Of a stretch of DNA of 64,000 bases, positions 45,287-57,842 are shown piece after piece. The position numbers were made by a program, and so were the translations under genes. Source of the DNA: Artemia franciscana (taxonomy: Eukaryota; Arthropoda; Branchiopoda; Anostraca; Artemiidae). The stretch spans positions 47,361,235-47,425,234 of the forward strand of contig NC_088875.1 of NCBI RefSeq assembly GCF_032884065.1. The letters are read 5' to 3'. How positions within the stretch are numbered: the stretch's first letter is position 1; each line of letters begins with the position of its first letter. The notes under the pieces are model-generated. The model ran no database searches. It had not been told where the DNA came from and saw only the letters and a list, made by a program, of their open reading frames with translations.

Positions 45287-48190
45287 CCCGCAAAATAACT
45301 AGGACACTAGCCGACTAAATTTGGTAAAGATGCAACAATCGTCTCTGGTAAATGCCCTGATGACAAGAATTTAGAGATTCCTTTTTACCCCCCAAGAGGG
45401 CAGTAGGCCTATACTAACCTAGTTCGTCCTATTCTAATAATCAAAAATACGTTTTTTTTGGTCCTAAATGATTTCAAAAGCTCCATAATCTATTTAATGA
45501 AAAAATAGGAATTCGGCTCCTATCAAAGAATAGAAAGTTAAAAATCGAAGATATCTTTAATGAATTAAATTTTTGGGTTCAAATCATATTCAGCCCTCAT
45601 TAGATTTATCAAATAGGACCTCTTTTTTAACTATATTGTCGAAAAATCTCGTTTTTAATCTTACTGAATCAGATTGACTCCTGGATTAAAAATCCTGATA
45701 TCTGTTCCTAAAATGGAACAATAGCTTGCTGAATTTAAGTTTACTCTGCAAGTGAATGAAAAAAAAATTCTAATTCTTCCCAAATTAGACTGATGAATGC
45801 TGTGAATCATAAAAGCGTATATTCATGCCATTCTGCTATATGCTAAAATCTGTAATATATTAAACTCATCGTAAACCTTGTTTATGTTCTGTAAGCATAG
45901 CATGTTGACTTAACAATTATGTGTCGTAAAGAATATACTAAATCTTGTTGATCAGTAAACAGCATATTTGCCGCCGTCATAATTCTCGGTACACATCGCT
46001 TCCAAGGGGTTACCCACTCTGCACCTCCTTGAATATCTCTCTTAGCGTCACTTGTTCCAGCAAGCGTGGTACACCTTGCATCCTGCTTAGGCGCGCTTCT
46101 GGCACGCCTTGTGTTCCTTGGGCATGCGTGGCAGGTGTAAATGGTTTGTGAAATTGTCCTACCCTTGGCGTGGGATTACGAAATGAGAGTTGGGCCAGTA
46201 ACAGTCTTGAAGCATCTGATGGTACCCATAATTTGTGGGTATGTTCTCCTCCAACAGTACATATGCTTTGTTTAATTTTTCATCTTATTTTAACTCCTTC
46301 AAGGGCCAAGCACGGAGTATTTTGCACACATAATTTCCTTTTAATCGATCTGTGATTGTCTACTGATCTGAGTGAATCAGCCTCAGACACACCATAAATT
46401 AGTTTCATAGACTTTATGTTTGATTCGCATTACTTATTTCATTATTTATTTCGCAAATGCTTTAGTTTACTCATAGATTTATAAGTTTACCTGAGCCTAT
46501 CCTTCATTAAAACAAAATCTTTCATACGGAAGTAAAGAGTGACTTGGAACTTCAAAAGGAAAAAAATATTGCTTCACCGACTACGCACGGTATATTAAGA
46601 AAACTAGCTCTAATTAATTGACTCTTGATATTTTCCAGTGTCTGGAGAATTCCAAAAAATTAGGCTTTGCTGAAAACACAAAACCGACTCTAAGAAAAAA
46701 CAGGATGTTCTCTTAGGAGCAGACCATTTTACGACTTCCTGCTTACAACAATGACTAATTTATAAGTGTCTCAATTGTCATTCAGGGACCACTAGAGTGA
46801 TAAATTTTAGTATAGCCTGCACTTACAATTCTCTAAAACTGAAGCAAGCTCAGTTTTCAATAAAGCGTCAGTTTTTAGAATTCCACAGATATAGGAAAAT
46901 ATCACGAGCTGGTATTCGAGCTGGTTTCGTAAATTTATCTTCTGAAATTGGCAAAACAACAGTTTTTTTTTTGGTTTTAATTTTCAACTTCGCACTTTAC
47001 TCCGGGAAGAAAAGCTTTGTTTTTTAAAATTAATTTTTACTTGTTTTTTTTTAAATTTACATAAATGAATTCTACAAAAGATATTTGTTTAGCTTGGGCG
47101 ATGAAACTAAAGAAGCCAAATGTTTTTTTTTTTTTAAACAGCATTAAATATAGGTTTTACTTATAAAACTTTCGCACAAGATACATGTAACTTTGTCACG
47201 TGAATTAAAACTCTGAGGGGTATGTCACAATAGCTATCTTTAAAAATTTTCACATAAGGCATTCAATTATTTTCATAAAAATAGAAATAAATGAATACCG
47301 TTTTATTTATCAAGCACTTTTTACCTAAAGCTCGTTAGTTTAATTTTCGCTTAATAGGGGAGGGGGAGAGGGAGTATAATAGGGGGGAATATGATTGGTT
47401 TTCACTTAATAAGGGTGGGGGAGAGTAATTATGTTGGAGGGGGATCAAAACCTTCTATTTTGGGTTTTAGACCATGAAAAATTGATCGGATATTTGCCCT
47501 CCTTAAGCAAAACTTACTTTTGGGGTACAAGATGGTGTAGAACCCCATTCCGCTGTGATTTGTCAAGATGGTGGACTCAAAACCTCCTGTTTAGACTTAA
47601 AGACCATGGAAGATCGATTGACTATCATGGAGTTTTCCTTTTCTAGGGACTGACGTTCGGGGGCATAAAATGGTAGAAAGCATTACTTTGCTATGGCCTG
47701 GTCTCATTTTTTACTCAAACTAACGATTTTCTTTTGTACTGGCCCTCTCCCAATATTTATTATGAATGATTCGATACTATCACCCCTGGGAAAACAAAGA
47801 AGAAAAAGATACAACAGTGCTTTCCACACAAAAAAGTGATTTTTCGTGTTATTCAAGGTGTGAGGGGATGTAATTCTCCGGTCAAGAGTCTTTGGTACAT
47901 GGCAATTTCAGTGGCACACTTCTCACTTCAATCCGACACCATTATTGAGGGGTTTTAAGCTCGATTTTAAAATTTCCATGAATTTGTTTTTGGAATTTGT
48001 ACTATGAAAATTATTCGAGATAATGCTTACCATTACAAAATCTGCAACAAATGACAATTTTTTCTCACGAGAAATGTTTTTTTTTAACGCGTTGTTAAAC
48101 TTGGTCCGTTCTTTACTATGTTGGAGCTGTCGTTGCAGCCATGATACTTGCAGTTTTTTTTTATGTGAAGTTCCTCATTTCTTTTTAAAT
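45287..48190. other. Stretch without recognised genes
   Basis: It contains the right part of the duplicated block at 45643-45790 and an A-repeat start fragment at about 46505-46590 (GAAGTAAAGAGTGACTTGGAAC). There is also a GGGGGAG-rich tract at 47355-47430. A GC-richer stretch at 45950-46250 has short ORFs but no domain or clear splice frame, and I could not assign it. Confidence 0.35.
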
Positions 48191-48196
48191 TTTAAA

Positions 48197-48266
48197 TTGG
48201 TGGGGGCGCGAAGCGCCCCCACCAACTAGGTGTTGGGGTGGCGCGAAGCGCCACCCCAACAGCTAG
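48197..48266 (+). mobile_element. Helitron 3' terminus, twin hairpins
   Basis: Two hairpins stand in a row, each with the core GCGCGAAGCGC. The first (48197-48225) is followed by CTAG, the second (48232-48260) by AG-CTAG and then T at 48267. A stable hairpin followed within a few bases by CTRR and T is the diagnostic 3' end of Helitron rolling-circle elements. The body upstream is not identifiable, so this is a solo or strongly deleted copy. Confidence 0.7.
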
Positions 48267-49188
48267 TATTATCTACAAGCTAGTATTATTAGTATTATCA
48301 ACAGCTAGTATATATAAAAATAAGTTGTCTGTGTGTGTGTGGGTCTGTCGGGTGACGTCATGTTTGTGTGTTGACTGACGTCATGTTTTCGACTGACGAA
48401 ATTACAGACCGGGACATCGGGACACAAATGACGACCGGGATACCGGCACATAGGGAATATAAATGACGACCGGGACACTCAAAGAGAAAGCGACCGGGAC
48501 ACAAGGAATGTTCGATTAGCAATCACCATCAACAAAGCACCGGGACACAAATGACGACTGGTACACAGATAGTATAAATGACGACCAGGACATAAGTAAA
48601 AGAAACTAAGAAACTAAAAAAAAGGTAAAAACTACAAAAAAACTAAAAAGAAAAAAAACTAAAAACTAATAAAAAAAACTAAAAAAAAACTAAAAAAGAA
48701 AAAAAATAAAAAAAGGAAAAAAATGACGGAATATAAATGACGACCGGGACACAGGGGCACAACTATAACGGGGACGCCGGGGGGCACAGGGGGATATATA
48801 AATGACGACGGGGACACAGGGAATGTTCGATTAGCAATCACCATCAACAAAGCTCAAGGGCAATCATTAGAATCATGAGGTATAACTAAAAAAACTAAAA
48901 AAGGTAAAAAACTAAAAACTAAAAAAAAGACCAATTCAAAAACGAATGTATATACAGACCGGGACACCGGGACAAAAATGACGACCGGGAAACCGAGACA
49001 CAAGGAATATAAATGACGCCCGGGACACTCAAAGAGAAATTACAGGCTGGGACACCGGGACACAAATGACGACCGGGACACAGGGAATATAAATGACGAC
49101 CGGGACACAGGGACACAACTACAACGGGGACGTCGAGGGGCACAGAGGGATATATAAATGACGACGGCAACAAAGGGAATGGTCGATT

Positions 49189-49374
49189 AGCAATCACCAT
49201 CAACAAAGCTCAAGGGCAATCATTAGAATCAAGAGGTATAGATCTGAATACGGATTGTTTTCCCATGGACCATTATATGTTGCATGTTCAAGAGTCGGTA
49301 AACCTGACAATCTATTTATATGCACAGACAATGGGACAGCAAAGAATGTTGTATATTCGCAAGTTTTACGTAGT
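49189..49374 (+). pseudogene. Helitron Rep/helicase C-terminal fragment
   Basis: It reads AITINKAQGQSLESRGIDLN, then after a 1-base deletion near 49260 it continues FSHGPLYVACSRVGKPDNLF and ICTDNGTAKNVVYSQVLRS with a stop. This is the conserved C-terminal end of Pif1-like Helitron helicases (the VACSR motif is helicase motif VI). The frameshift and the lack of upstream helicase sequence make it non-functional. Its first part also recurs at 48511 and 48827. Confidence 0.8.
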
Positions 49375-49378
49375 TAAA

Positions 49379-49381
<3 letters not shown>

Positions 49382-49445
<64 letters not shown>
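49382..49445. repeat. (TA)n microsatellite
   Basis: A TA tract of about 64 bp directly follows the helicase stop region inside the Helitron remnant. Confidence 0.95.
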
Positions 49446-49447
<2 letters not shown>

Positions 49448-49604
49448 ATATTCACAGGTGGGACATAGGGACACAACTACAATGGCGCGTAACTAATATG
49501 GCGCGTAACGACTTACGCGCGGGGGGGCTTGGGGGGCGCGAAGTGCCCCCACCAACTAGATGTTGGGGTGGCGCGAAGCGCCGCCCCAACAGATAGTATA
49601 TATT

Positions 49605-50870
49605 AATCATTTCATTAAAAATCAAAACATCACATTTTTCAGCATCTAGGGAAAGTCCAATATCACTGTAGTTTTTACATATCTCCAAAAAACATTTTTC
49701 TAGCCCACTGATAGTCCTACCAATATTAAAAACGTCGTCTGCACAACATAATATCGACAAGTCAGTACCTTTATATATACAGCACGAAGAAAGTTGGCAC
49801 TGAGCTTGCAGCGTTGCATTATTATAAACTGTGGGAGAAGTAACCGCACCCTGCTTAACCCCAATATGAATTCGTATATCATCAGTCAGCAAATTGCTTC
49901 CAGGTATACGTATTTTTGCTTCCATATGGCGGTACATGTACAAAAGAGGTCTAACTAAGTCTAGCGATACACCACGGTTCAAAAGCTCATTCATTGCTTG
50001 GGGATGCAACAACGAATCAAATGCTTTACTAACATCGTATGTTCCGTGCGCTAGAGTACCACCGGATTTATCTGCATCGATCAACAAATTGCACAGACAT
50101 TTTAGAGCATGGAAGCAACCAAGCTTAGGCTGGAAGCCAAACTGGTGAGGAGGCATGTAGCAGATAGAACGTAGGCTATTAATTATAAGTAATTCAAACA
50201 CCTTCGCAAAGACGCTTAAAACAGTCATAGGTCGATACGATGAGCATTCAAACGGATCCTTCCCTTTTTTTAGAATCGGTGAAATAAGACCAACACAAAA
50301 AGAATCTGGAACTATACCGCAGCAAAAAAATCATTTGGTACAACAAAGAAAGATGACATATAAGCTCATCAGATCCATTTTGTAAATGAAGGGCGCATAT
50401 GCCATCATAACCCGTAGACTGTCTTTTGTTCAGCTTTCGTATAACAACACGTAATTCACTAGAGCTTACTACAAAGGTACCCGGTCCAGGAGTACGTAAG
50501 CGATTATTTAAATCCGTTTCAAATTTCTTGAGAATGTTAACGTCAGGTTCGGTGAACTGACTTTTGAAATATGAATGCCGCTGGTACTAACTAATTGTAA
50601 TTTTGATTTCCCGAGTTTTATTATTTGCCAAACGCGTTTTCCATAACTTATTAGGGTCATTCGCGATCGATTCCGCAATTGCAACACTTTGGCCAACCCG
50701 GTGAGCTTTGAGTTCCTTCTGAAATTGGCGCTTAGTAAGTAACCGTAAAGTATTTACAACTCCGTTTCTGTACTCAGTGATCAATTCAAATTTTACAATA
50801 TAGTCACTAATAATCTCTTAGGCCTTGAATATTGAGTTAACGCAAATTATTCATTTGTGTGAAAAAAGAG
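49605..50870 (-). pseudogene. LINE reverse transcriptase fragment (third LINE type)
   Basis: On the - strand it reads SFCVGLISPILKKGKDPFE, then MTVLSVFAKVFELL, HQFGFQPKLGCFHA and YDVSKAFDSLLH (motif A). These are followed by GVKQGAVTSP (motif B), LSILCCADDVFNIG (ADD catalytic site, preceded by Cys) and LDAEKCDVLIF. Upstream, ELRVVIRKLNKRQSTGYDG precedes a frameshift near 50330. Other frame breaks occur at 50590-50800. The 3' end is cut off by the Helitron twin-hairpin end at about 49600. It is CR1/Jockey-like in wording and distinct from the 38 kb LINE. Confidence 0.7.
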
Positions 50871-51359
50871 GTCCATGAAATACATAACTTTTTGTTAGCT
50901 GTATTTTGAATGCGATCTAAGCTCTTTGTTTGTATTATAGTTTTTCGATAAACTTTTTCTTTTGAATTTAGTCATTGCAAAATTTGGGGTGGTCCCAGAA
51001 GTTTCTCTCGAACAAAATAAATACTTTTGGTCAAAATATCGGTAAGTTCTAACAGTATCTGTAAATATTCTTAGGTTCATTTTGATTTTCTTTCTTCCCA
51101 TCATCTGAATACCGTTGTTGTAAACCCTTCGAAACATTACAGATGATGTGTCTCCACGAGTTTACTTTTTTATTAAAACTAATTATACACCTTAAACACG
51201 GTTTCAGAATACGCTATATTTTTAAAACAAACTTTATTCCTGACCTCCAATCAATTTTGTTAGTTCAAAATACGTTATTCCTATAAGTAAAAGCTAATGC
51301 TTTATTGTTTTATCCCAAACCACAAAGCATAACACTGTCCATGCTGTTCTTTCTAAAGT

Positions 51360-53110
51360 TACCAGTACTACTACTACTAACAACTCGCTTCAGCACTAAG
51401 CCACCTGAAGCCAAAACAGCTGTGCACACTCTTTTTCCATCCAATATATTCAAAGCCTTTCACTTTACACCCTTTTAAGAAGTTTCAGCCTGGCTTAAAT
51501 CTTTCCTTGCGGGCTCCTCCCACCTTATTCGAGGACAACCTGCTTTTCCTTTGGTCCTAGATAGCTGGCCGACAAGGATGACCTTTGCCAAATTATCATC
51601 CTTGATATAGAGAGCATTTCAATTACCATCTTAGCCTTTTTCTTATTATAGCCATAGAAATCAGGATTTAACCAAGTTCTTCGTGTAGCTTACTGTTTCA
51701 ATTACTGTTGGTCAAACGGGTACACCCTGTCCTTAGACAAACTTTCTAGAAAAATCTAACAAATCCTTCTTCGTCTTTCGGAGCACTCACACTTCAGACC
51801 CACACTTGACGACACTGTCATCACTGTAGCTTCCAATATTCTAATCTTTGTTGGCAGACATTTCCCCCTTTTCTTCCAAAATTATTTTCACCTATGAAGA
51901 AACGCCTTGGCTATTCTGCTTTTAATATCTTTACTGCACCCATTGTCTTACTAATAACATTACCTATGCAAGTGAAGCTGTCCACTTCATCAATCTTCTC
52001 GTAACCCGACATCCTCTGTTCACCTTCACTTATCCCAGTATTAGTGTCTTATTCTTTTTAACATTAACCATCAAACCTGTTCTTTTTCACTGAACTTTAA
52101 AAACTCCAAAATATCATTCCTTTTGCTAACATTTGCATCTAGGATGTACAATTCATAAGCATAGTCAAAGCCGAGGAGAATTTTACCTTCCCATTTGATT
52201 CCATATTCTTCTATAGCCTTTGCTCTTCTCCTTAGGATAAAACTATTAAAATGATCTATATAAATGGGTATAGAACGTTACCCTGTTTAACTCCTGAATC
52301 TGTACGAATCCAACTACTAACGTTTCCTTACTAAATGGCAGTAATATTATTCTCATGCATTGATCTAATCACTTTAATGTATTTATCGGGTATTCCACGC
52401 AAGGAAACGATTTTCGTTAAAGCTCTCTTATCGGCTGAATTAAACACTTGCTCATAATCTATAGGACTGAGGACTAAAGGGGTCTAACGTCTCAGACACT
52501 TCTCATTTATTAAATTTGGTCGGCACACCCTCTCCCCTCCCTGAGACTAACATGTGGGCCGTTTTATGACCTACTGTTTTTGGTCGTAAATAGATGTTTA
52601 TACCAACAAAATTTGAACAATCTATAACCGTTATTGTTTTCTTTTTCTATACTAAATTTACCGAGGCTAGGGTACCCCCTGTTCGTTTTTCTACCCATCT
52701 GGGCATTAAAATCACCGAATAAAAATGCCATATTTTAGTTTGGATCCACTACTATCTCCATCAGTCAGTTTTACGGTGGTGAATACTAATATGACTGATA
52801 CCCTGCACTTTTTATTCGTGAAATGAGCACCTAACGTTATATGATTAATACCTTCCCAACATAAACAAGACTTTGCAGCTTCCTTATTCATTCTGAGCCT
52901 TACTCCCTGCCTATGCACCCCATATCTCCTAACTGAATAAAAAAATTCTATATCACCTAATTTCATGCTTCCTAACCCCAGGGATATGAGGTTTTGAAAC
53001 TTATAATAATTTCAGTTCGAAGTATCTGAGTTCCTCAGTCAAAATCTCGATATGATAGTTCTTTTTTCATGTTTTTACATTCCAAGATGCGAATTCGTAT
53101 TATTTAAGTC
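51360..53110 (-). pseudogene. LINE copy with APE endonuclease and RT remnants
   Basis: This is the same family as 38033-41903, on the - strand and without the A-repeats. EN part (about 53100-52610): RRYGVHRQGVRLRMNKEAAK, CWEGINHITLGAHF, and after a frameshift FLFGDFNAQMGRKTNRGYPS (the GDFN active-site motif). RT part (52480-51900) includes IDYEQVFNSADKRALTKI, IPDKYIKVI, a SGVKQG-like block and a YADD site degraded to YAYE. It ends near 51370 in an (AGT)n tail. Sequence from 53110 to about 53760 may be its 5' UTR. Heavily mutated. Confidence 0.7.
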
Positions 53111-53759
53111 ATTGAAATTAGTAGAGCATCAGGAAAAGCAGTCGTCCTAGAACCAGTGTAGGACGGGGACCAGTACAACTCCTTAAATCTACACGAAGAG
53201 AATAAGCCGGCTTAGAACCGAATAGCAGGAATTCCCTAGGACATCAATGAGTAGAGGTTCTATGCAATCCTGGGCCCATCTTGGTCAGAACATTTTTTTC
53301 TGCGCTTGGGGATCAATAAGAGTTGAAATTCAGAGCAAGCAATCTCAACCCTATTATACCTGACCCATTATATATTTATGCCTACAAATGTTATGCTACT
53401 ATGGGGAGTCAACCCTTGAAAATTAACCGAGTTACGAAGTAATTTTTCAGCCCAAAAAAGCCCACCAAAACAAACAAAACCTAGAAGAATCAAGTGCAAT
53501 TGCTGTTAAAATCAAGCGCAATTGCTGAGTCGTTTACTAGTCGGTGCCACTCCTCAAGGTCACTCTGCAATGCTGTTGCAGTCACGGTTCTGACTAGGCA
53601 AGCTCATGGAACTTCCACCCTGATACCACTATGATGCCACGCAAGCAAGAATCTCTCCTCGAGAATAGAGATCTTAGGTAGGATCATATGTCGGAGTGGA
53701 GATCTCATCCCATCTCAAAGTACCCAAAATAGCTCAAATCCGTTATACCCAGCCTAACC

Positions 53760-54465
53760 TTGTCAAGGCATTCTTCAGGGACTCAGCAACAAGCCATATT
53801 TCTAAAATTGCAGCATGTATAATCTAAGGCTAATCAAATACATGATCATCTATACAATCTAGATATAATACATACACTAATACATACAAAATATACAATA
53901 CATAAATCAATACATACAATCAATGAATCAAAATACAACAGCTATCAGTTGTTTCATATTTATTTGGTTATAAAAGCAGTTCAATTTAATATCTATAATC
54001 TACTGATTATCACAAAACCCCTTATCAACAACTGCTAAAGTAAGTCTTTGCACTGTATTGTTATTGATGATCACTGCCTAACCACTTGCACGAAGACAAA
54101 TTTCATTAAAACAAACATTAAAACTCAGAATATGAGGAATGAATAGGAATGACGCTTTCCTGATAAAACAGGCCCAAGGAATGATATACGCACTTTTGTC
54201 TTTGACGGGACACTACGTTAAAAAAAACTTTTTAACATGTTTTTTTCTACTGTATGCTAATATTTCACTCGAAAAGCCATTTATTTTTCGTGGGTAGCGG
54301 AGGGTGGGCTTGACTGTTGTTTCATTTAATTACCTCTATAGGCTAAGCATCTACTACTTTTCCTGATAATATCTATTCTCCTTATCGTATTTTTTATTAC
54401 AAAATTCGAAGCCTAAAAACGTGAGATTGAAAAATATAATCAGAGAACTTTTGTTATAGGAGGTG
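53760..54465. other. Upstream region of the peroxidasin gene
   Basis: No TATA box or initiator could be fixed with confidence. An AT-rich ATACATACA-type stretch lies at 53860-53940. Directly before the start codon, TTTTGTTATAG (ending 54459) resembles a splice acceptor, so a 5' UTR intron may end there. Confidence 0.3.
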
Positions 54466-54638
54466 ATGACAATGACGCTCGTATTGAAGCTGGCTCTTCT
54501 AGTCACCATCTTGATCAATAGTTTGGTATCATCAGAAATAAAATGCCCAAATAAATGTGTATGCATGGACACTGTTGTCAGATGTATGTTCGCACAGTTA
54601 GACAAGGTGCCATCTGTTCCGTTGGATACAACTGTTCT
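54466..54638 (+). CDS. Pxn: Peroxidasin homologue, first coding exon
   Basis: Encodes residues 1-57 plus two bases. MTMTLVLKLALLVTILINSL is a signal peptide with a hydrophobic core at 5-20, fitting a secreted matrix enzyme. Residues 27-57, CPNKCVCMDTVVRCMFAQLD and onward (KVPSVPLDTTV), form an LRRNT cap with Cys 27, 31, 33 and 40. It matches the start of animal peroxidasins (CPSRCLC...TVRCM...LEAVP...). An upstream in-frame TAG supports this start; a second ATG lies two codons later. The exon ends CT|GTGAGT in phase 2. Peroxidasin is a haem peroxidase that forms sulfilimine cross-links in collagen IV. The LRRs, Ig domains and peroxidase domain would lie in later exons. Confidence 0.85.
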
Positions 54639-55271
54639 GTGAGTTTTGTACAGGTTCTTAACTCTTTCCTTGCCAACTTTTGACCATACTCTGAAAGAAG
54701 CTTCATTTGAAATGTATAGTTTTAGCCGGTTTCCTTGTTGTTTTTTATTTCTTGTATTAAGTTGCTTCCCTGAAGATACAAAAAGAATATAGGCCAGATT
54801 CTTCCTCAGTTGGGATCCATTTATCCCATTCATCCAATGAAAAAATTCCATAAGAAATGTTTTGCCAATCTCCAGGTTAGTTGCAAAACTTCACCCAAAA
54901 TTTTGCAGTTGAAATCTGACTTGGAAATGAGAAAACTTCATATCTTGATCAGCGAAATTCTTATATTTCAAACGTCCCCACAAAGATTAGAAGTAAATTT
55001 CAGCAAGCATGCAAGAAATACCTTGGACCAGTGTCCTAAAAATATTTACTGAAAAATTCAAGTCACGATGAAGATACAACATGGTTTAAAGTGCATAAAA
55101 ATGCTTTATTGACTGGTACTCGAGAAGAAATCAAACTTACCATTGTTAAAAATTTGAAACTTCCTAGGCCCCAGATGCTGGTCAGTCAAACCTTGTATGA
55201 ACAGAATTTGTTAATGTCAGTAGATCGCTTTTTACCACAACAGCTTTAATGTTGTTTCTCAGGAAGAGCTA

Positions 55272-55361
<90 letters not shown>

Positions 55362-57602
55362 AGGGCTTACCATCGGCACAACAGTAAGCTTGTGCTAATT
55401 ACGTGCAAGACATTTTGCTTAATAATGCGGCTTCATGGTATTAATCGTAGTGATATTTTAGGTTCTGTTTTTTGTGCAGTTGCTCTCCTGCATGTTCTGA
55501 ATCCTGCCCTTTTTTCGAGATTTTAAAAGCGGTGGATTTTAGGGTTAAAAGAGTATTTGTTGGGGAATTAGTTTTTTTTTGTTTTTTTGGGGTATTGGAG
55601 TGGTTATAGGGCTGGAGGGAGGAGCAGGTTGAACTGTTGGAGTGGAGGAAGTTGTATTTGGATGATGATTGTTACCCAGGGGGTGTTTGAGAGAAGGTGA
55701 TTGTCTTTTTTCTTTTATTCCTTTCATTATTATTTTAATTAGTGTAGGATGCTTTTAGGAATATTTATGTTTTTTTTATTATTATTTTAAATTTAGGATG
55801 TCTTGAGAAATGTTCGTGTAGTTAATCGCTACGCGTTAGCAAAATTTAAATTTTTGCGTGATTTATATCTGAAATAGTTTATATTTTTGTTTATTATGTA
55901 AATTTAAGTAAAAAAGTAAAAAGTAAAATAAAAAGTCTGAAAATGTTATCCAATCATTTCCCTTTTGCAATCATACTATTTACAATCATTTCCAATCATT
56001 TTATTTACAATCATTTCCCTTTTTTCAGAACTTAAATAATGTTTGATATTTTGTTTGTTTTTTTCCTTACTTTTTCAAACTTTTCAATCTGTGAGCCGAA
56101 ATTTCGCTCCTTTGAAGCCATTTTACCTTTGAGATCAGAATATTCCCTCCGTACCTGATGGAAAATTCCTCTGACCTTTGTCGAGACTTTTGCCAAACTT
56201 TGATACCGTATCCAGCTGTATCGAAATCAATTTACCTTTGAATATTAAAGAAAAACTTATCTTCTTTATCTCTAGTTTCATCGGTTATATCTTGAGTATC
56301 AAGATACAACCAGGATTGTTAGTTCCGCAGAGCATCATTTTTTGTCTGAAGCAGCACTAATTCTGAATCATTTTCTGGTTCTGAAGCAGCACTAGACTGC
56401 TAAGGTTTCCTCTTGATTGGTCTGTAAGAAATCAAAACAATAACAGATTAATTTGATTATGATATTAGAAATCCATCTTCAACTGCTTGGTTGGCTTGGG
56501 TTTATTTTTTCGGAGGGGCTGGGGCTCCCCATATTGAGTTTAATATAATATAGGTAAATATTTGTTGATTTTTCGAAACCTGTCAAGCTTTTATTGTCTG
56601 ACTAAGTCCCTAGAGGAGTGATTCTTCCACGTTTTATGTCATTATCCTCTTTTGTCTCTGTTTTATCTATTTATCTCTTTATATTTTATGTTTTTTTTTA
56701 ATCTAATCCCAGACATGGGTTAGATATTTTTCAATGTGAAATAATAAACACACACTTAGCTACAGTTAAATGCACTGTCTTTGTTTTATTTTTTTATTAA
56801 GCTCTTATTTACAGGAGTGCCAATTCAAGTAAATATAGTGAGTGGGAGCAGGAAAATATAGTGAGTGGGAGGGGAACGGGAGGGGGAAATGTGTATTTGA
56901 AAATTAAAGGGGAAATTTTGATGTTTTTTGTTGGATTTTTGAAATGAGAAAAAAATCTGACTTTCTCAGAATATAGTCGAGACAGATTTTTAAAACTAAA
57001 ATAGACGAACGTTTTTTTAAAATAGTTTTCATAGCATAAAAAGGATACTTTGCTATGCATACAATTTGATTAGTCAGGCAGTATCTGACTCTTCCCAAGA
57101 TCTGAAAAGGTGGATCTGAAGGAATCCCTTTTGATCATACGTTGGCCTTTTAGAAATCTTTACTGTTGTATAGCCCTTCACGCTAGATGAGCTGTAAAAG
57201 AAACTAAAATTCAAAGTACGCCTCTCAACATCCGTACTCTTTATTATTAACTTTCAATTACTAACACTAACTCCTAATAATGTTATTTTTAATTCATCAC
57301 AAGGAAGGCCGCCACAATATAAAGTTTCAAAATGATGCTTTAACTGAGATGCTAATTTATGTCTACCATCCCCATTTTATTGTAGCATATGAATTTTAAT
57401 AGCCATGGAAACACAGAACAACACAGTCTTCAAAATTTTGTATATTTCCTGAATTTCTATCAAACTTATTGAAATCCATTGTTCTCTTTTTATTACTATT
57501 GACAGTTGATCTTTCTCGTCCCGAACTGAATATCTTTTTTAAAATATAAACGTTTGGTTTATTTTTAGATTTATTGATGATTTATTTATTTCTATATTCT
57601 AG
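54639..57602 (+). other. Peroxidasin intron 1
   Basis: It runs GTGAGT...TTCTATATTCTAG and joins exon 1 to exon 2 in matching phase. Inside are a long poly(A) tract at 55275-55360 and AT-rich sequence with no recognised coding content. A Pro/Ser-rich - strand ORF at 55545-55727 looks compositional. Confidence 0.7.
55275..55360 (+). repeat. Pure poly(A) tract (86 A)
   Basis: Eighty-six uninterrupted A follow GGAAGAGCTAGGT. The length and purity suggest the tail of a recent retroposed transcript on the + strand. The 400 bp upstream (54850-55260) is A/T-rich with a few short open stretches, but no source gene or SINE head could be recognised. An assembly or slippage artefact is possible. Confidence 0.8.
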
Positions 57603-57674
57603 GGATCTACGGTTCAATAAAATACAACACGTTGGTGTCAACGCTTTCAAGAGACTGAAGAACCTAAATACACT
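57603..57674 (+). CDS. Pxn: Peroxidasin homologue, exon 2 (LRR 1)
   Basis: Exactly 72 nt between TATTCTAG and GTAAGC, entering and leaving in phase 2 so that one LRR equals one exon. Joined to exon 1 it reads LDLRFNKIQHVGVNAFKRLK then NLNTL. This aligns residue by residue with the first LRR of vertebrate peroxidasin (LDLRFNRI...GAFRRLRNLNTL). The 72-nt phase-matched design is typical of LRR arrays. The next LRR exon was not found before the window ends, so intron 2 exceeds 6.3 kb. Confidence 0.88.
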
Positions 57675-57842
57675 GTAAGCTAGACAAAATTTTATATCCA
57701 CTGTCCTTTCTAGTAACGAACTAGGTCACTCCACAACGAAATGGCACTGTGTTCCATTTTTGGAAATTATGTTTTGGGAAAAAAAACAAATGGGAGCGAA
57801 AGTTCTTGGATAGTTAAAAGAAATTCGGCTGAAAATCAAACA

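Larger units (their letters stand above)
48303..49600 (+). mobile_element. Helitron remnant with GACGACCGGGACAC minisatellite
   Basis: It begins near ATATAAAAATAAGTTGTCTG, a common Helitron 5' start type. It ends with the same twin-hairpin structure at 49529-49590, whose final CTAG is degraded to ATAG. Between them lie many copies of AAATGACGACCGGGACAC-type units with variants, A-rich spacers with an ACTAAAAA pattern, three partial copies of a helicase-coding segment and a (TA)n tract at 49382-49445. Confidence 0.65.

Noticed and set aside
45940..46340. GC-richer segment with ORFs that might be an exon
   Set aside because: No consistent acceptor/donor pair bounding an open frame and no recognised residues.
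55545..55727. Pro/Ser/Thr-rich ORF on the - strand in peroxidasin intron 1
   Set aside because: Low-complexity translation of a GT-rich stretch with no family signature.
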